The notes beneath the pieces are model-generated. The model was not told the origin of the DNA and did not search any database. It worked only from the letters and a program-made list of their open reading frames with translations. A stretch of DNA of 64,000 nucleotides from Vitis vinifera (taxonomy: Eukaryota; Streptophyta; Magnoliopsida; Vitales; Vitaceae): assembly GCF_030704535.1 (NCBI RefSeq), contig NC_081807.1, forward strand, positions 5,373,001 through 5,437,000, read 5' to 3'. Positions 44,464-56,455 of the stretch are shown here, in pieces; position 1 is the first letter of the stretch, and the number at the start of each line of letters is the position of its first letter. A program made the translations under genes and the position numbers.

Positions 44464-47400
44464 TCCTATAAAGTCAATACTGATGAATTCAATTTTGTTG
44501 TTGTCCAATTTTGCATACTTCCAAATAGAATTGTGCGCTCATATTATAATGTGACATGTGTTACTCCATTTTGTTCTTGGAGGTGACCCCCCCTTATAGG
44601 GATGATATTGAATTGAAATGTAAATATTTGTATCAATGATGTTGAAACTACATCATGTTTGGTTAGACAGCGTGACATAAAATAACAAATATGATAATAT
44701 TTCTTATTCTATATTTGGTCAATGATAGGATATGATAAATTATCTCGTTAATTAGCATATCATATGTTTAATCAAATATGAGGTATGATAAGTGATTGAA
44801 TATATTTTCCAACATTTTTTTTATGTTCCTTTTATATGGATATGTTAATCATAAACTAAAATATGGGATAAATTGTATCATAATTTTTTTATCTTATTTA
44901 TTTTAAAAAATAAAAAATTTTGATTAAAAATTAATTTTATAATTTAAAAAACATGTATAAAATATATTATATAATAATACTAATGTATGTATTATTTAAT
45001 ACGTGCAAATTATTTTTCATATATTGAATAGTAAAAAATAATTTTTTTATAAATTCCAAATATTTTAATCATAAATATTAATAAATATATAATTATCTAC
45101 TAAATTTTAAATTGTTGAATAATTTCCAAATAATACTAGGCATGGGAGAGATTTCATATTTGTTTTAATAACAAATATTAGAATATAATATAATTTTTAT
45201 TTCAAACAAATATGAAACATTAAAAATTAATATGTATTTTATTTCATTTTATAAACCCAATACAAACATAACATATCTTGATATAGGACTTTGGGATATC
45301 ATGCCCATCAGATATAGTACTTAAAGATATCATATCTCATTAGAAATGATATTTTCTAATATCTTAATATGTATATTTTTATTTTATCTTTTGTCAGAAA
45401 TGATTTTTATTTGATTATTAAATAAGTTGAATAAATTATACAATAATTCAATTATTATTTATGTCATGTTTGGATGGTATCTGAGCTTTAAGACGACATA
45501 AAAACATGAATTGCAGCCTTACTAAAATCCTCGTCTTTGTCCACCATACCTCGGATACCACAACCCCTTGTACATCCTTGTCCCTTGTGACTCTTGTCCA
45601 TACCACAAGCCCATGTTCTGAAGCGAACATAAATCCAAAAGATTATTCATTTATATTAAAATCAATAGAAAAGCATAAAAAATTTAAAAATAAAAATAAA
45701 AATAAAAATAAAGATAAACACAAGGACCGTAGTTATCAACAAACCAATGATAATAGTGTTGGTGGGCCAAACAAGATGAGACCATTTCACCCAATCTAAA
45801 ACCTTTGAATGGTACCAAAAGTGGCATTACTCTACTCGGAAGTTGAAGGAGGGGGCCAACGATGATCCCACTACAAATAATGCAGGACAGGTGGGTCCAT
45901 CAATGCCCGCATAGACAGTTGATGGTGGAAGACTGGAAGTCACGAAGGCAGCCAAGTGAGTTCACGGTCAACCCCCATATACACACATTGTGTGAGTGTT
46001 TCCTCTCATCATCTAACATTTTGGCACTTTTCAACTAAGCGTGTGGGCATTTGCATATTTGGCTGGGAACCATGTTGTAAGCCCATTATTATTCATTTGA
46101 ATGCATGATTCTGTCTGTTGGGCTTCTAGAATCTCCCTAGTTACAAGTACACCAACTTTTTAAATTTTGTTCAAAAAAACCATGGTATTAAAAATAATTA
46201 TAAGAGATGAATTCGGTTTTTAAAAGGACAAATTCAGTGTAAGAATTCTTAACATAAAAAGTTGATTCGGGATACCAATCTCTTAGGGTTCATAAAACTA
46301 TATAAACCCTTATTTTAACCTTTTTAGGATTGGACACTTGGAGAGATCTAGCTTAACTTGCTTGGTCATTTATAATCTCTCAAGAAAGATTCAAAGATTA
46401 AATCTGAGTTGTTGGAAGACCTACATCCCTTCAGTGAGGGTGGAGATAATTCGTTGAAGCAATTAGAGATTATTGCATAACGAATGTGAATAAAGTTATG
46501 GGTTCTGGAAAATAACACGATATTTGTTTTTTAACTAATTGACTTTTTCTATTCAATTAAAAATAATTTATTAATATTAATCAATATAATTAAATTAAAT
46601 TTATTGATAACAAATTCACTTTAATTATATTAATTGATATTAATAAGTTATTTTTAATTTAATAGAAAAAATAAAATATTTTATTTTTTTATATTCAACC
46701 AAATATAAATCTTAGACCCTATAATTTTTTATCTCCACAAATATTATTAATTCCCTTTAAATATAATCTAACTCTGTTATTAATTTAAATGGCGTTTCCT
46801 ATTCATGTCAAATCCCTGAGCCCACATGGCAAAGGCTGATCACTCCATATCCCATCTGTCTCATATTTAAAATCTGGAGCCAACCTGGCAGTACAATTGG
46901 CATTTTTCATCACCCACAGACAATGACAAGCTGTGAGCCTAATAAAGCTTATATGTCAATTTGCTAATAACAGTAATAATAATAAAATAATTTGAAATTA
47001 AAAACATGTGCCTTAATATAAGTATTTTTTAATAAATTACTTGACCGTACACGTGTAAGTGGCTGCCACGCCGAGGCATTAGCGAGTGAAGCAACCGCTC
47101 TCTTTCTCTCTCTTTTTCTCTCTCTCCGTGTTTTTAACTTTATCATAAAGTCTGATACGAAATCATTAAATTACTTACAAATTCAACATGTGGTTAATAT
47201 GCCATGTGATTAATGAATTAAATGTGAACATTGTGAAGTGTGAACTTAATTTTTTATTCGCAACCTGGATAACGCACATGTTAATTAAAAAAGAGGTCAG
47301 ATCGCTTTTTAACTCAGTACACGTGGCAGAATGCGAATCCATTCTCGACAAAGTCGATGATGAGTTGGCAATATAGTGGCAAGGAAACAGTCCTTCTGTG

Positions 47401-47671
47401 AAGTTAGATTTTCTCTGCCGCCAAACAGAGTGAGTGCAGAGACGGAAACTGAGCGCTAATTTTCGGAAATGGTGATATCAGTTGTATCATTTTGTCCAAA
47501 AGAAAGGAAGAAGAGTAGAGCCCTAATAAATGGAAGAGAAATGCCGTTATTTTTATTCAATTGCAGAGAAAAGATTGAAAGAATAGTACTTTCCTTATCA
47601 GTTACATATACTTTCTTTTTCTTTCAAACAAAAATGGTAAAAGAAAAAAGATAATCGTGTATGTGTAGATA
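44464..47671. other. Intergenic region between the VID27-like and ERF genes
   Basis: AT-rich DNA with no recognised gene. It contains the MITE at 46,507-46,713 and a palindromic ACACGTGT at about 47,050. The last 200 bp would be the ERF 3' flank. Confidence 0.45.
46507..46713. mobile_element. Short inverted-repeat MITE
   Basis: The 207-bp element is nearly a full palindrome: TTTTCTATTCAATTAAAAATAA on the left answers TTATTTTTAATTTAATAGAAAA on the right around a centre GATAACAAATTCAC. A second member with the same layout lies at 49,966-50,188. Confidence 0.7.
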
Positions 47672-48415
47672 TCAAAAGCTGTGGGCATTCCCGGTGGTAG
47701 CAGAGTCGGATGAATCACCTCCAGTAAAGCCTACCATCGTCATCCATTGATCATTTCCAATCATTTCCCAGAATCCATTTTCATTGATATCTCCAGTTTG
47801 CGCCAAAAATTCGCTGTTCCCTTGATTTTCCTGAAGTGGCTGCTCAGTCTCCACAGTGTTTTGCGTCAACAGTGTGTTATCTGGGAACGGAAAATTGAGC
47901 TTCGCCCTCGGTCCCCTGAAGTCAATGGCGGCCTTGTCGTATGCTCGCGCCGCCGCTTCCGCCGTATCGAAGGTTCCGAGCCACACCCTTGCCGCTCGAC
48001 GCGGGTCTCTTATCTCCGCCGCCCATTTTCCCCACGGCCTTTGCCGTACCCCGCGGTAGTTCTTCTTCTTCTTTTTAGTGGTAGTAGCAACACTGACGCT
48101 CTTACTGTCTTCTTGGAAAAAATTGCACCCCAGGCAGCCTTTGATTTTGCAGAATTGACAAGGTTCGGGGTCAGAGATGGGCAGGAACGCGTTGCCGTGG
48201 ACGTCGGTAGAGGTGGTGGCGCAGTCCATACTGCTGGGAAAGAGGCGAAAGTCCTGAGCATCCCCGCCGGAGATGACGGTCTTGAGTGCGGCGACAATGA
48301 TGGCGCCTTCCTGTTCTGGCGTGAGGCGCTGCGGCGGAGACTGGAGGGAGGCGGTTTCGCCGGCCGAAAGCGGAGCAGAGGCGTGCTTCTGCCGCTTGGG
48401 GGTTCTCTGTTGCAT
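47672..48415 (-). CDS. ERF109: AP2/ERF transcription factor, ERF109/RRTF1-like
   Basis: A single exon encodes 247 residues. A conserved N-terminal segment ([20 protein letters not shown]) is followed by a Cys motif, C86-QF-C89-KIKG-C94-LG-C97, then a Lys run (114-118). The AP2/ERF domain at about 119-177 has [37 protein letters not shown] and the ending [12 protein letters not shown]. The C-terminus has an acidic/aromatic part and [12 protein letters not shown]. All four segments match my memory of Arabidopsis ERF109/RRTF1 (At4g34410), a nuclear activator induced fast by redox stress, wounding and jasmonate that binds GCC-box-like sites. Its Arabidopsis neighbour is the CGI121 gene, found 8 kb away here. 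The promoter is rich in ACGT cores, in keeping with stress control. Confidence 0.93.
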   Translation of the reverse strand: MQQRTPKRQKHASAPLSAGETASLQSPPQRLTPEQEGAIIVAALKTVISGGDAQDFRLFPSSMDCATTSTDVHGNAFLPISDPEPCQFCKIKGCLGCNFFQEDSKSVSVATTTKKKKKNYRGVRQRPWGKWAAEIRDPRRAARVWLGTFDTAEAAARAYDKAAIDFRGPRAKLNFPFPDNTLLTQNTVETEQPLQENQGNSEFLAQTGDINENGFWEMIGNDQWMTMVGFTGGDSSDSATTGNAHSF

Positions 48416-48790
48416 AGCGTGTAGAGGAGAGAGTGTGGAGCGCTCCGAAGTAGATTTTCTTTTCCTTATTTGGTTTTCAGATGGTTTTTGGTGGTGCCGA
48501 TTTCTGATTTCTGATTTCTGATTTCAGAGCCAGAGGGAAAGAGCGGCTTATATATATAGCTAACGCGATGTCTACGTGGCAGCCAGCTGTAACACCGTTC
48601 ACACACGGCTTTGAAGAAGGCATAGTGGCACGTGATGTATAAGTGCGACGTGGGAGCGACAGCAAATGGAGTCAAATCAAGTGATGACGTGAGGCGAGTT
48701 AGTGACATGGAAGATGACGCCAGAGTGGGAACTCCCGCGGTGTCCTTATCTATTTTTTGTGCTTTTGGGTGACGTGGAACGTGCACATTT
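48416..48790 (-). promoter_or_regulatory. ERF109-like promoter: TATA box and ACGT/W-box cluster
   Basis: A TATATATATA box lies at 48,549-48,558, about 135 bases before the ATG. Within the next 210 bases six ACGT cores occur, at 48,574, 48,630 (CACGTG G-box), 48,648, 48,687, 48,772 and 48,779, several as ACGTGG or GACGTG. There is also one AGTCAA (W-box TTGACT on the gene strand) at 48,670. Such sites bind bZIP/bHLH and WRKY factors. That they act here is inference. Confidence 0.55.
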
Positions 48791-49209
48791 AAAGCAGAGA
48801 AGCGAGTACTCGGCCCTACTCGGACCTCCTTCATGGGGCGAGCAGTACGGTTAAAGTGTATTTAAATTTATGCGTTATCGGCGACGCGTTGACCCTCTTG
48901 TTCTCGCTTTGCTACTCTGACTATACGACCTTCAATCTTTCCTACTAAAATAATATTAATTTAGATTCTTAAACCACCATTTTATTTTTCTATACTAATA
49001 AATTTTAAATTTATAATAATTAATAATTGTAACCCAAAAAATGAAGGCCATGCGTTTGTAATTTAAAAGAGAAAAAAACTATGTTGAAATAAATTTTAAT
49101 TGATTTTTAAGTAAATTATAAAAATCATCCATTTATTTAAAAAAATGATTTTTATTTAACCTTAGTTTTTTTTCTAAAAAAAAAAAAAATCAAATCAATG
49201 AAGACCAAG

Positions 49210-49745
49210 AAGGTATTTGGTAAATTAATTTAGTGACTTAAGTTGACTTAATAACTTAATTTAATTTATTAAATAAATTATATATATTCAATAAAATAAA
49301 TTAATATAAGTTATTTTTAATTTTAAATATTAAATCCAAATAATTAATTTATTTTTAATCTTAAATCATTTTTACCTTATTTGCTTATATTACTAATAAT
49401 ATATTTTAGAATTATAATTCTACACCCATAATTCATTTTTTATAACAAATATTTTATGGTTATCTTATATATCTATAATATTTTAAATATAAATGTTTAA
49501 AAATGAATTTGTTACTTAAAATTAGTGAAAATAAAGATGATTTAAAATGAATGAAATGAATATTGGTTAAAATTAATGAGGGTAAATATGTTATTTTTTT
49601 TATTTATGATAAATTTTAAGTTAACTTTAACAAGCAATCTTAATATTTAAAATAAAAGATAAATAATAAATTTTAAGCTAATAAACTAAATATAATTTAA
49701 CTTAAAATAAACTTAAAGTATTAAGTGATAAGTATCAAGAACCGT
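49210..49745. mobile_element. hAT-like MITE, relative of the element at 17,650
   Basis: The left end GGTATTTGGTAAATTAATTTA, then GACTTAATAACTTAATTTAA, matches the reverse complement of the right half of the 17,650-18,079 element. The right end (AAGTATTAAGTGATAAGTAT) matches that element's left half inverted. Ends are decayed. No coding capacity. Confidence 0.6.
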
Positions 49746-49965
49746 TAATAAAATTAATCATATAAATTAAAAAGATATAAAAATATTAAACGAGGTTTTA
49801 ATGAGACTCAAAGTTGCTTTGAATTCTTATTATCAATACCATACAAAGGAAATAAAAAATTTCAATCAAAACTCAATTTGAATTTCAAACTTTTTAAATT
49901 GATTTTCTATGCTAACTAGGTAACATAATTTGAAGATGTGTACATAATATTGTTTGTCTTTAGAG

Positions 49966-50188
49966 TAGTGTTTGTTTTTTGATTGAATAGAAAAAAAAAT
50001 CAAAATATTTGAATTTATTTATTAAGGTAAAAGTAACTTGTTGATATCAATCAACATAACTAAATTGAACATATTGATGACAAGTTCACTTTAGTTATGT
50101 TAGTTGATATCGATATGCTATTTTTAACTGTATATAAAAAATAAAATATTTTGACTTTTTCTAATCAGCAAAAAAACAAACATCGCCT
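49966..50188. mobile_element. Short inverted-repeat MITE, relative of the element at 46,507
   Basis: Left end GTGTTTGTTTTTTGATTGAA, right end (inverted) GATGTTTGTTTTTTTGCTGA. The interior mirrors itself around AACATATTGATGACAAGTTC with GTTGATATCAATCAACATAA against TTATGTTAGTTGATATCGAT. Confidence 0.7.
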
Positions 50189-51128
50189 TAGTTTAAAACT
50201 TGTAATTCATTCATTTTACATTATATTTTAGTTTGGTGTCATAATCTTCTTCAATTTGTGAAGTTGTTATGGACAAAACACAAGAAGTAATTGATAATGT
50301 TATATTTCATGTAATTACTTAATATATTGTAAAATGATATGGTATCAAATATATCTTATATCAAATTTGTGATTCAAATGATTGAAGTGTATGGTTGAGT
50401 TTGGATTATTAATTGATAGTACAATATATTTGATTTAAATTTAAAAAAATTAAAATACAAATACCAGAGATCGACATATAAAAAATGGAACTTAGATATA
50501 AAACAATGAGATAATTCATAATATACAAAGTAAGGAAACTATTTCTAATATGTCCTTAGAGGGTTTGATTATTTAATTCTTATTATTGGAAATAATGATT
50601 TCCTACAAAATATTAATTTTTCAAACAACCCTCATTTTTCAACATTATATTTTAAGATGATTATGTCTTTATCTTAAAAAAATTAAGTAAAATTCAAAGT
50701 TAGTCATGCAAGAATGTTATATATACATTTAATTAAATTTTTTCAAGGATTATTAAAAATATATTTTTAATCTTTTTTGCGATGATTAAATAAATAATTA
50801 TTAGTATTTCCATAAATGAAACAAAATAAATATAAAATATCATTCACTACTTTGTATTCCATGTGTAATATCATTTCATATAAAATATCATAAATTTATT
50901 AAGAAAAAATATGTAGATGCATTGACCTATACTATGATATAATAAATCTCAATATTTGAAATTTTGATGATTACATATGTTATTATCTCATTTAAAAATA
51001 ATTAAAATAGTTAATTATCTAGTCATTATGTAAATATTTTTAGAAACTATATTATTTTTTAAAATATGCTATTATGTTAATTTAATACATAAATTTAAAC
51101 ATAAATAAACATATCATTACATTAATTT

Positions 51129-51131
<3 letters not shown>

Positions 51132-51175
<44 letters not shown>
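51132..51175. repeat. (AT)n microsatellite
   Basis: About 22 uninterrupted AT units. Confidence 0.9.
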
Positions 51176-51177
<2 letters not shown>

Positions 51178-51599
51178 GAAAAAGGGAAATTATGTTTATG
51201 TTCACAAAAGTTGGTGTTAATTAATTAGGCTAAGATAAATTCAAAATAGGGATGGTAATTGGATAGGTTTGATGTTCCATTTATTTGCATTTATTCTTAT
51301 TCCCATAAAAAAATAAAAAAAATAAATAAATGGGCTTGGCAAGGGTAGGAAATTCGCCACCCTTAGTTTAATTTTTCCTTTCATTTTTTTTTAAATATTG
51401 AATTCTATTAAAAATAAACACAATTTATTAATAAATATAAATATTTATAATATTAATTTATTTTATGAAAAATAATATTTATATATGTTTAAAACAGTAG
51501 AAAATGAAAAAAAAAAAAAAAAAAAAACTAAATAATTGGGACAAGACAAGATGAGATAAAATCGTATCCGAGGCTTTGAATCCATTCTGGGTTAGCCAA

Positions 51600-52010
51600 C
51601 TTTGATTATTTGACTAGTCCACACCTCATCCATGAGGCTACATTCTTTATAACCCCAACCTAACCTTTCTCCTCTTGTGAACGCAGCTTTAAATGCACCC
51701 AGTAACATTGTCAGGTACTCTGAAACCAGAAACCTCCTCCAAGAAAATCGGCGGGTTGATATTCAGCTTACAAACATCATATTCAATCCACGGATATCTG
51801 ACTTTTCAACAACGGTCAGCCCATGGCATGAGACGGGGGAAGTCCCCTTCATCCTTTCACTTTGGGGCTTGGAAGAGGCAAAAAAGGTTACAGATGGGGC
51901 TTTCATGGGCCAGTCTCGGTCTAACATTAACCCCAAGATCATGTCAAGGGGCACAACCCTAGCCACCCCTGGTGGTGGGGCCTCTCAAAAAGTCACATGA
52001 ATGTCAAACG
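51600..52010. other. GC-richer island, open on both strands, unidentified
   Basis: This stretch is clearly less AT-rich than its surroundings and nearly free of stops in several frames. On the + strand it opens for 107 codons (51,677-52,000). On the - strand a frame reading MARVVPLDMILGLMLDRDWP then MKAPSVTFFASSKPQSERMK runs 67 codons and, after one stop, continues as ISTRRFSWRRFLVSEYLTML. The base composition suggests a fragment of a coding sequence that was moved here, perhaps antisense, but I recognise no family. Confidence 0.35.
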
Positions 52011-52440
52011 ACTCAAACTACTAATAAATTGAACATGTGGGAACATTCCAAGAGATACCTGCACGCCTGGTGTGATGACGTACGTGCTTAGACGTGGATA
52101 TAAACAGGTTTTAGATTGGATTCGCGTTAATTTGCATGTGTTTTAAGAGGTGGATTTGGGCTAATCTGTATGCGTTAAAGGGTGGTTTTGAGTCTTTCGT
52201 CAGAGAAAAGTGATTCCATTTGGATCCATTAGGAGTGGCCGATGGTCCACCCTGGTCCAGGGTCGAGCGTCGACCCCTGGTCCATACGTACCATGACCGT
52301 TAAACGTGACAGAGAGTACTATCTCTGTAAAGCAAAATTGCTGATAATGAAACCCGCTTTCCTTTCCTCGAACGAATAACCCTGTTTGATAAGATAAGGA
52401 AAAAGAACCTTTTTTTTTTTGTCTTTTAATTATGGTAAAG

Positions 52441-53720
52441 TTTGAACGTGGATGAATCTAAAATAGAAGGAAACTTTTACATTTCACACTTACATGTCAA
52501 GACTTCAACAGTAATGGACATGGGTGTAGCAGTACAATTGAGAAATTCTTTTGAGAACGGTCCACTCCTCAAGGATGGAATGATTGGTCATGGTCCATTA
52601 AACCTATGTAATTTTTCAAAAAAAAAAAAGAAAAAAAAAAGAACGAAATTGGAGGGGTATAGGTCAGTTGATCTTATCTTTAGGGATTGGGCCATCATGT
52701 TTGTTCTGCCATGGTTGAAATATGGTTTTTAGTTTGGGAGCTTATTGATCACCTTCTAAAGGGGTTGATTCCCTCGCACTCTAAAATGTTAATCAAATTA
52801 CACACATTAATAAAAAAATAAAAAAAGAGATAAATTTTTTAATGTGGTTTAATGATTAATATGATTTTTATGTCCACGAAGTATATCAAAACTCGATAAG
52901 CTACTAATGAAAAAGAACGAAAATAATTATAATAGTGAAACTCTTAAAAAACTCTTTCAAGTCATATTCATAGAAACAAAATTTTAAACATAAAAAAGTT
53001 AAAAAAATCATTACATATAAAAAAAAACAAAAAAAAAAAGACAACCCCCTTCAAACCCCATGATTAGATAGCATGACCCCTATGAGTTTAGTGGGGAGCT
53101 CAACCCTGCAAGCCGACTAGATAGCTCAACCCCCGACATCCGACATCCAGAGTCAGGCACAACAAAACTGATTCAAACTTCGTAATTCAATATAAGACCC
53201 CTTTTACAACTCAATGATTATTATTTTTCAATTTTTATTATATAATTTTTTTTTTTTTTACAAAAATGAAAGTTTTCCAAATTTAATTAATAGATGGATT
53301 CCCAAATCATATGTGAACAAAGTACTTACTGGGTTTTTCATATCAGGATTATTTTTTTCCCCCATACAACAATAATCTTTTCCAGAAGTGGCAATTTTTT
53401 TGAAGGATTGAGGAACAAGATTCCCAACATCAAACCCAGGCCCAATCTTGACAATGATCTTCCCATCTATTACAGCTACATAGAGGTCCAAATCAGATGC
53501 CAGAATCCGCACTGCGCTGTTGGGCTTGATCCTGTTCCTGGTTCTGATCATGATCAGCTTCAAAATCTCCTCTTTCAGACCCCACTCAAAGAAATGGTCA
53601 TAGAACTGTCACAAGAAAAATCATTGAACTATTTTAAAAAGTGGGACCATTTAACTTCTTAGCAGTTGGTATTAATATGAGATTGATTACGTACAAAAAT
53701 TAAGACCCGTGACTATTTTT
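52441..53720. repeat. Duplicated 3' end and flank of the alpha-amylase gene, copy A
   Basis: This block aligns with 55,614-56,455: shared 3' flank (GGAGGGGTATAGGTCAG, CTCAAGGATGGA.TGATTG), shared TTTAATTAATAGATGGATTCCC, the last exon and about 110 bp of intron. Copy A has about 390 bp of extra DNA inside its flank (about 52,790-53,180). Confidence 0.85.
53258..53605 (-). CDS. Second copy of the alpha-amylase last exon (possible alternative terminal exon or relic)
   Basis: After an intact acceptor (GTGACAG at 53,612-53,606) the exon reads [17 protein letters not shown], then [20 protein letters not shown] and [18 protein letters not shown]. It is open for 115 codons to a stop at 53,258. Two extra bases near the end change DYCVWEKK-stop to DYCCMGEKNNPDMKNPVST... 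and extend the C-terminus by about 30 residues. It lies 2.5 kb beyond the normal last exon, on the same strand and in the same phase, so read-through splicing could use it. It may equally be a relic that has not yet decayed. No own start codon or promoter is visible. Confidence 0.6.
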   Translation of the reverse strand, partial: FYDHFFEWGLKEEILKLIMIRTRNRIKPNSAVRILASDLDLYVAVIDGKIIVKIGPGFDVGNLVPQSFKKIATSGKDYCCMGEKNNPDMKNPVSTLFTYDLGIHLLIKFGKLSFL

Positions 53721-55613
53721 TAAAATAATTTTCTATTTAAAAAAAACAATAAATTAGATTATTTTCATTTATTTTTTAAAAATTATTTTATACGACACAA
53801 AATGTAAGTGGTATGTATTTAGTACGTAGACACAAAATGTAAAAATAGAAAAAATTGACCAAATTCTACACTATTCAACATGGGGTTACTTTCCTTCTAC
53901 TTTATTTTCTAAGACAAAACTATCTTTATCTCTAATATGATTATTTATGTTCTTGATCAACCAAATTTATATTTTTTTCTTTATTACATATAATTATAAT
54001 AAAATTATTTATATAATTTTATATATTATATGCTTAATTATTAATTTTATTTCAAAAATACGCTTACTAACATTCTATATGTCAACCAAGCTAAAAATGA
54101 ATAATTAATATATATATATATATATATATTTTAAAAAAAAACTTTTCAAAAAGATGGTGATTTTTTTGACAATTTTTTGAGACCATCCTTTACCCATGCA
54201 AGTATCGCTCTCATGCCTGATTTTTTGTCGAAATTTTGTTGATATATCAATGGTTTTTTTAATTTTTGGTCGATTTTTTTTCGATTGATTATCGGTGGCC
54301 AAATCATTTCAACCACCGCAGATAATCACGTTGATATTTTGGTCATAAAAACTGATTTTTCAAACCTTAATACCAACATACTTGTTTTGAAGTCTTATTC
54401 TCATAATCCATCTTTTCCTACTCATGAACATATTTCCAAAATTTCTATAAGGAACATATCATAGCCGAGATTGAATTAATGGGCATAAACAACTAATAAC
54501 CCAACACTCCATTCAACTTGCAAAATCCATCCAATATACACTCATGCATATACAAACAATAGTAAAAAAAAAAAACAACATACATGCTTGAATCCATATA
54601 TTCTAGGAGTGTTTCTATATGAAATATTAGATTCATATGGAATAAATAGGCATGAATAAAAATAACGTTATAACAATCAAATAAAAAAAAAATTTTACAA
54701 TTAAGATTGGTTTTAATAACAAGGAAGAGGAGAAAAATAAAAAATTTCAGTCTTATTTCGTAACTGTTTTTTAAAACAATTCTAAAAAAAATAGCTTTTA
54801 AAAATAGTTTTTTAAAATTGTTTTATAATGTTTTATAAAATAAAAGTTTGTTTAGGAATCTAAAATTATTTTTAACTTATTTTTAATATTTTTAAAAATA
54901 ATTTTTATGTCCATAATTTTATTTTTAATAATTATATATGTTTATATAATTATTTTTTAAAACAACTCTAAAAAAATAACCGAAAACAATTAAAAGAAGT
55001 TATCTCAAAACACTTTGTTTATCTTATTTTCTGTTTTCTGATAATAGAAAACAAGAAAAAGATAGAAAACTGTTTCTCATTATCAAATGTGATTTTCAAT
55101 TTTTTTTTTTTACTAAAAAACAGAAAACTGTTTTTGAAAACAGTTGCTAAATAAGGCCTTTATCTTCCTTTTCTTTGGTTAGCTTTTCTAGCAACCAAAC
55201 AACAAAAAAATTAATAATATTTAAAAGAATCAATATTATTGGAGAGTCAAGATTTATAAGGATATATCTTCTGAAAATGAGAGATAAAAGTAAGTCTTTT
55301 CTTGCATGAAAATGTGAGAGACACAAAAGGTGAATTTGAAGAATAGGTGGAGTACACAAAAGTTATAACACAAAATAATAGTCATAATAGAGCAAGAATA
55401 AATTATGTAAATTGAAAAGACATCATTACGATAAAAAGGAAACGAGTCGATATGAATTGAAATAACATCACGTGATGGGTTTTTTGGCTTACCAAGTAAT
55501 ATAAAAATTTAAAGAGAGACGTTTAGGAAAATATATCCCTTTTAATCGAATAACTTTTTTATATTCTTTTCAGATTGATTGTTTAAGTAAAAAATCATAC
55601 ATAACTATAAAAT
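53721..55613. other. AT-rich spacer between the two amylase terminal-exon copies
   Basis: It contains an (AT)n run at about 54,108-54,130 and the MITE at 54,752-55,157. No gene recognised. Confidence 0.45.
54752..55157. mobile_element. MITE-like inverted-repeat element
   Basis: Left end CTTATTTCGTAACTGTTTTT, right end inverted CCTTATTTAGCAACTGTTTTC. Both continue with AAAACA-rich arms around an AT-rich interior of about 400 bp. Phrases of this type also occur at 11,340-11,390 and 56,530-56,600, suggesting a dispersed family. Confidence 0.6.
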
Positions 55614-56455
55614 TTGAACACATGAAAGTAAAACAAAAGAAAATTTTGACGTTTCACACTTAAAATGTGAAGACATTTGAAGTAATGGAAAATGTGTCGT
55701 AGTGCAATTGAGAAACTTTTTAGAGACCGGTCGACCCCTCAAGGATGGATTGATTGATCGTGATCCCTTAAACCTATGTAATTTTTCATCAGAAAAACCC
55801 AAAAAAAAAAGGAAGAAAGAAATTGGAGGGGTATAGGTCAGCTCATCTTTACGGGTTGGGTCCATCATATCTGAAGGAGTCTATTGATCACGTGGTGCAA
55901 GGGGTCGATTCACTCACACTCCAAAACCTCTATCACAACTCAATAATATTATTTTTCAATTTTTATTATATAATTTCTTTTTTTTGGGACAAAATGAAAG
56001 TTTTCCAGATTTAATTAATAGATGGATTCCCAACTCATTATGTGAACAAAGTACTTACTGGGTTTTGCACATCAAGATTATTTTTTCTCCCATACACAAT
56101 AATCTTTTCCAGAAGTGGCAATTTTTTTGAATGATTTAGGAACAAGGTTCCCGACATCAAACCTTGGCCCAATCTTGACAATGATCTTCCCATCTATTGC
56201 AGCTACATAGAGGTCCGAGTCAGAGGCCAGAATCCGCACTGCGCTGTTGGGCTTGATCCTGTTCCTGCTTCTGATTATGATCAGCTTCATAATCTCCTCT
56301 TTCAGACCCCACTCAAAGAAATGGTCATAGAACTGCCACAAGAAAAATCATTGAACTATTTTACAAAGTGGCATCATTGAACTTCTTAGCAATTGGTATT
56401 AGTATTCGATTGCAGATATACAAAAATTAAGACCCGTGTCTATTTTTTAGAACAG
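55614..56455. repeat. Duplicated 3' end and flank of the alpha-amylase gene, copy B
   Basis: This is the copy attached to the intact gene. It covers the 3' flank, exon 4 and about 120 bp of intron 3 and aligns with 52,441-53,720. Confidence 0.85.

Larger units (their letters stand above)
48840..51540. other. AT-rich intergenic region with MITEs and a microsatellite
   Basis: No gene recognised. It contains the MITEs at 49,210-49,745 and 49,966-50,188 and an (AT)n run at 51,132-51,175. Confidence 0.5.

Noticed and set aside
47747-48424. A 225-codon open frame on the + strand
   Set aside because: It is antisense to the ERF109-like gene; the AP2 domain is in the opposite strand.
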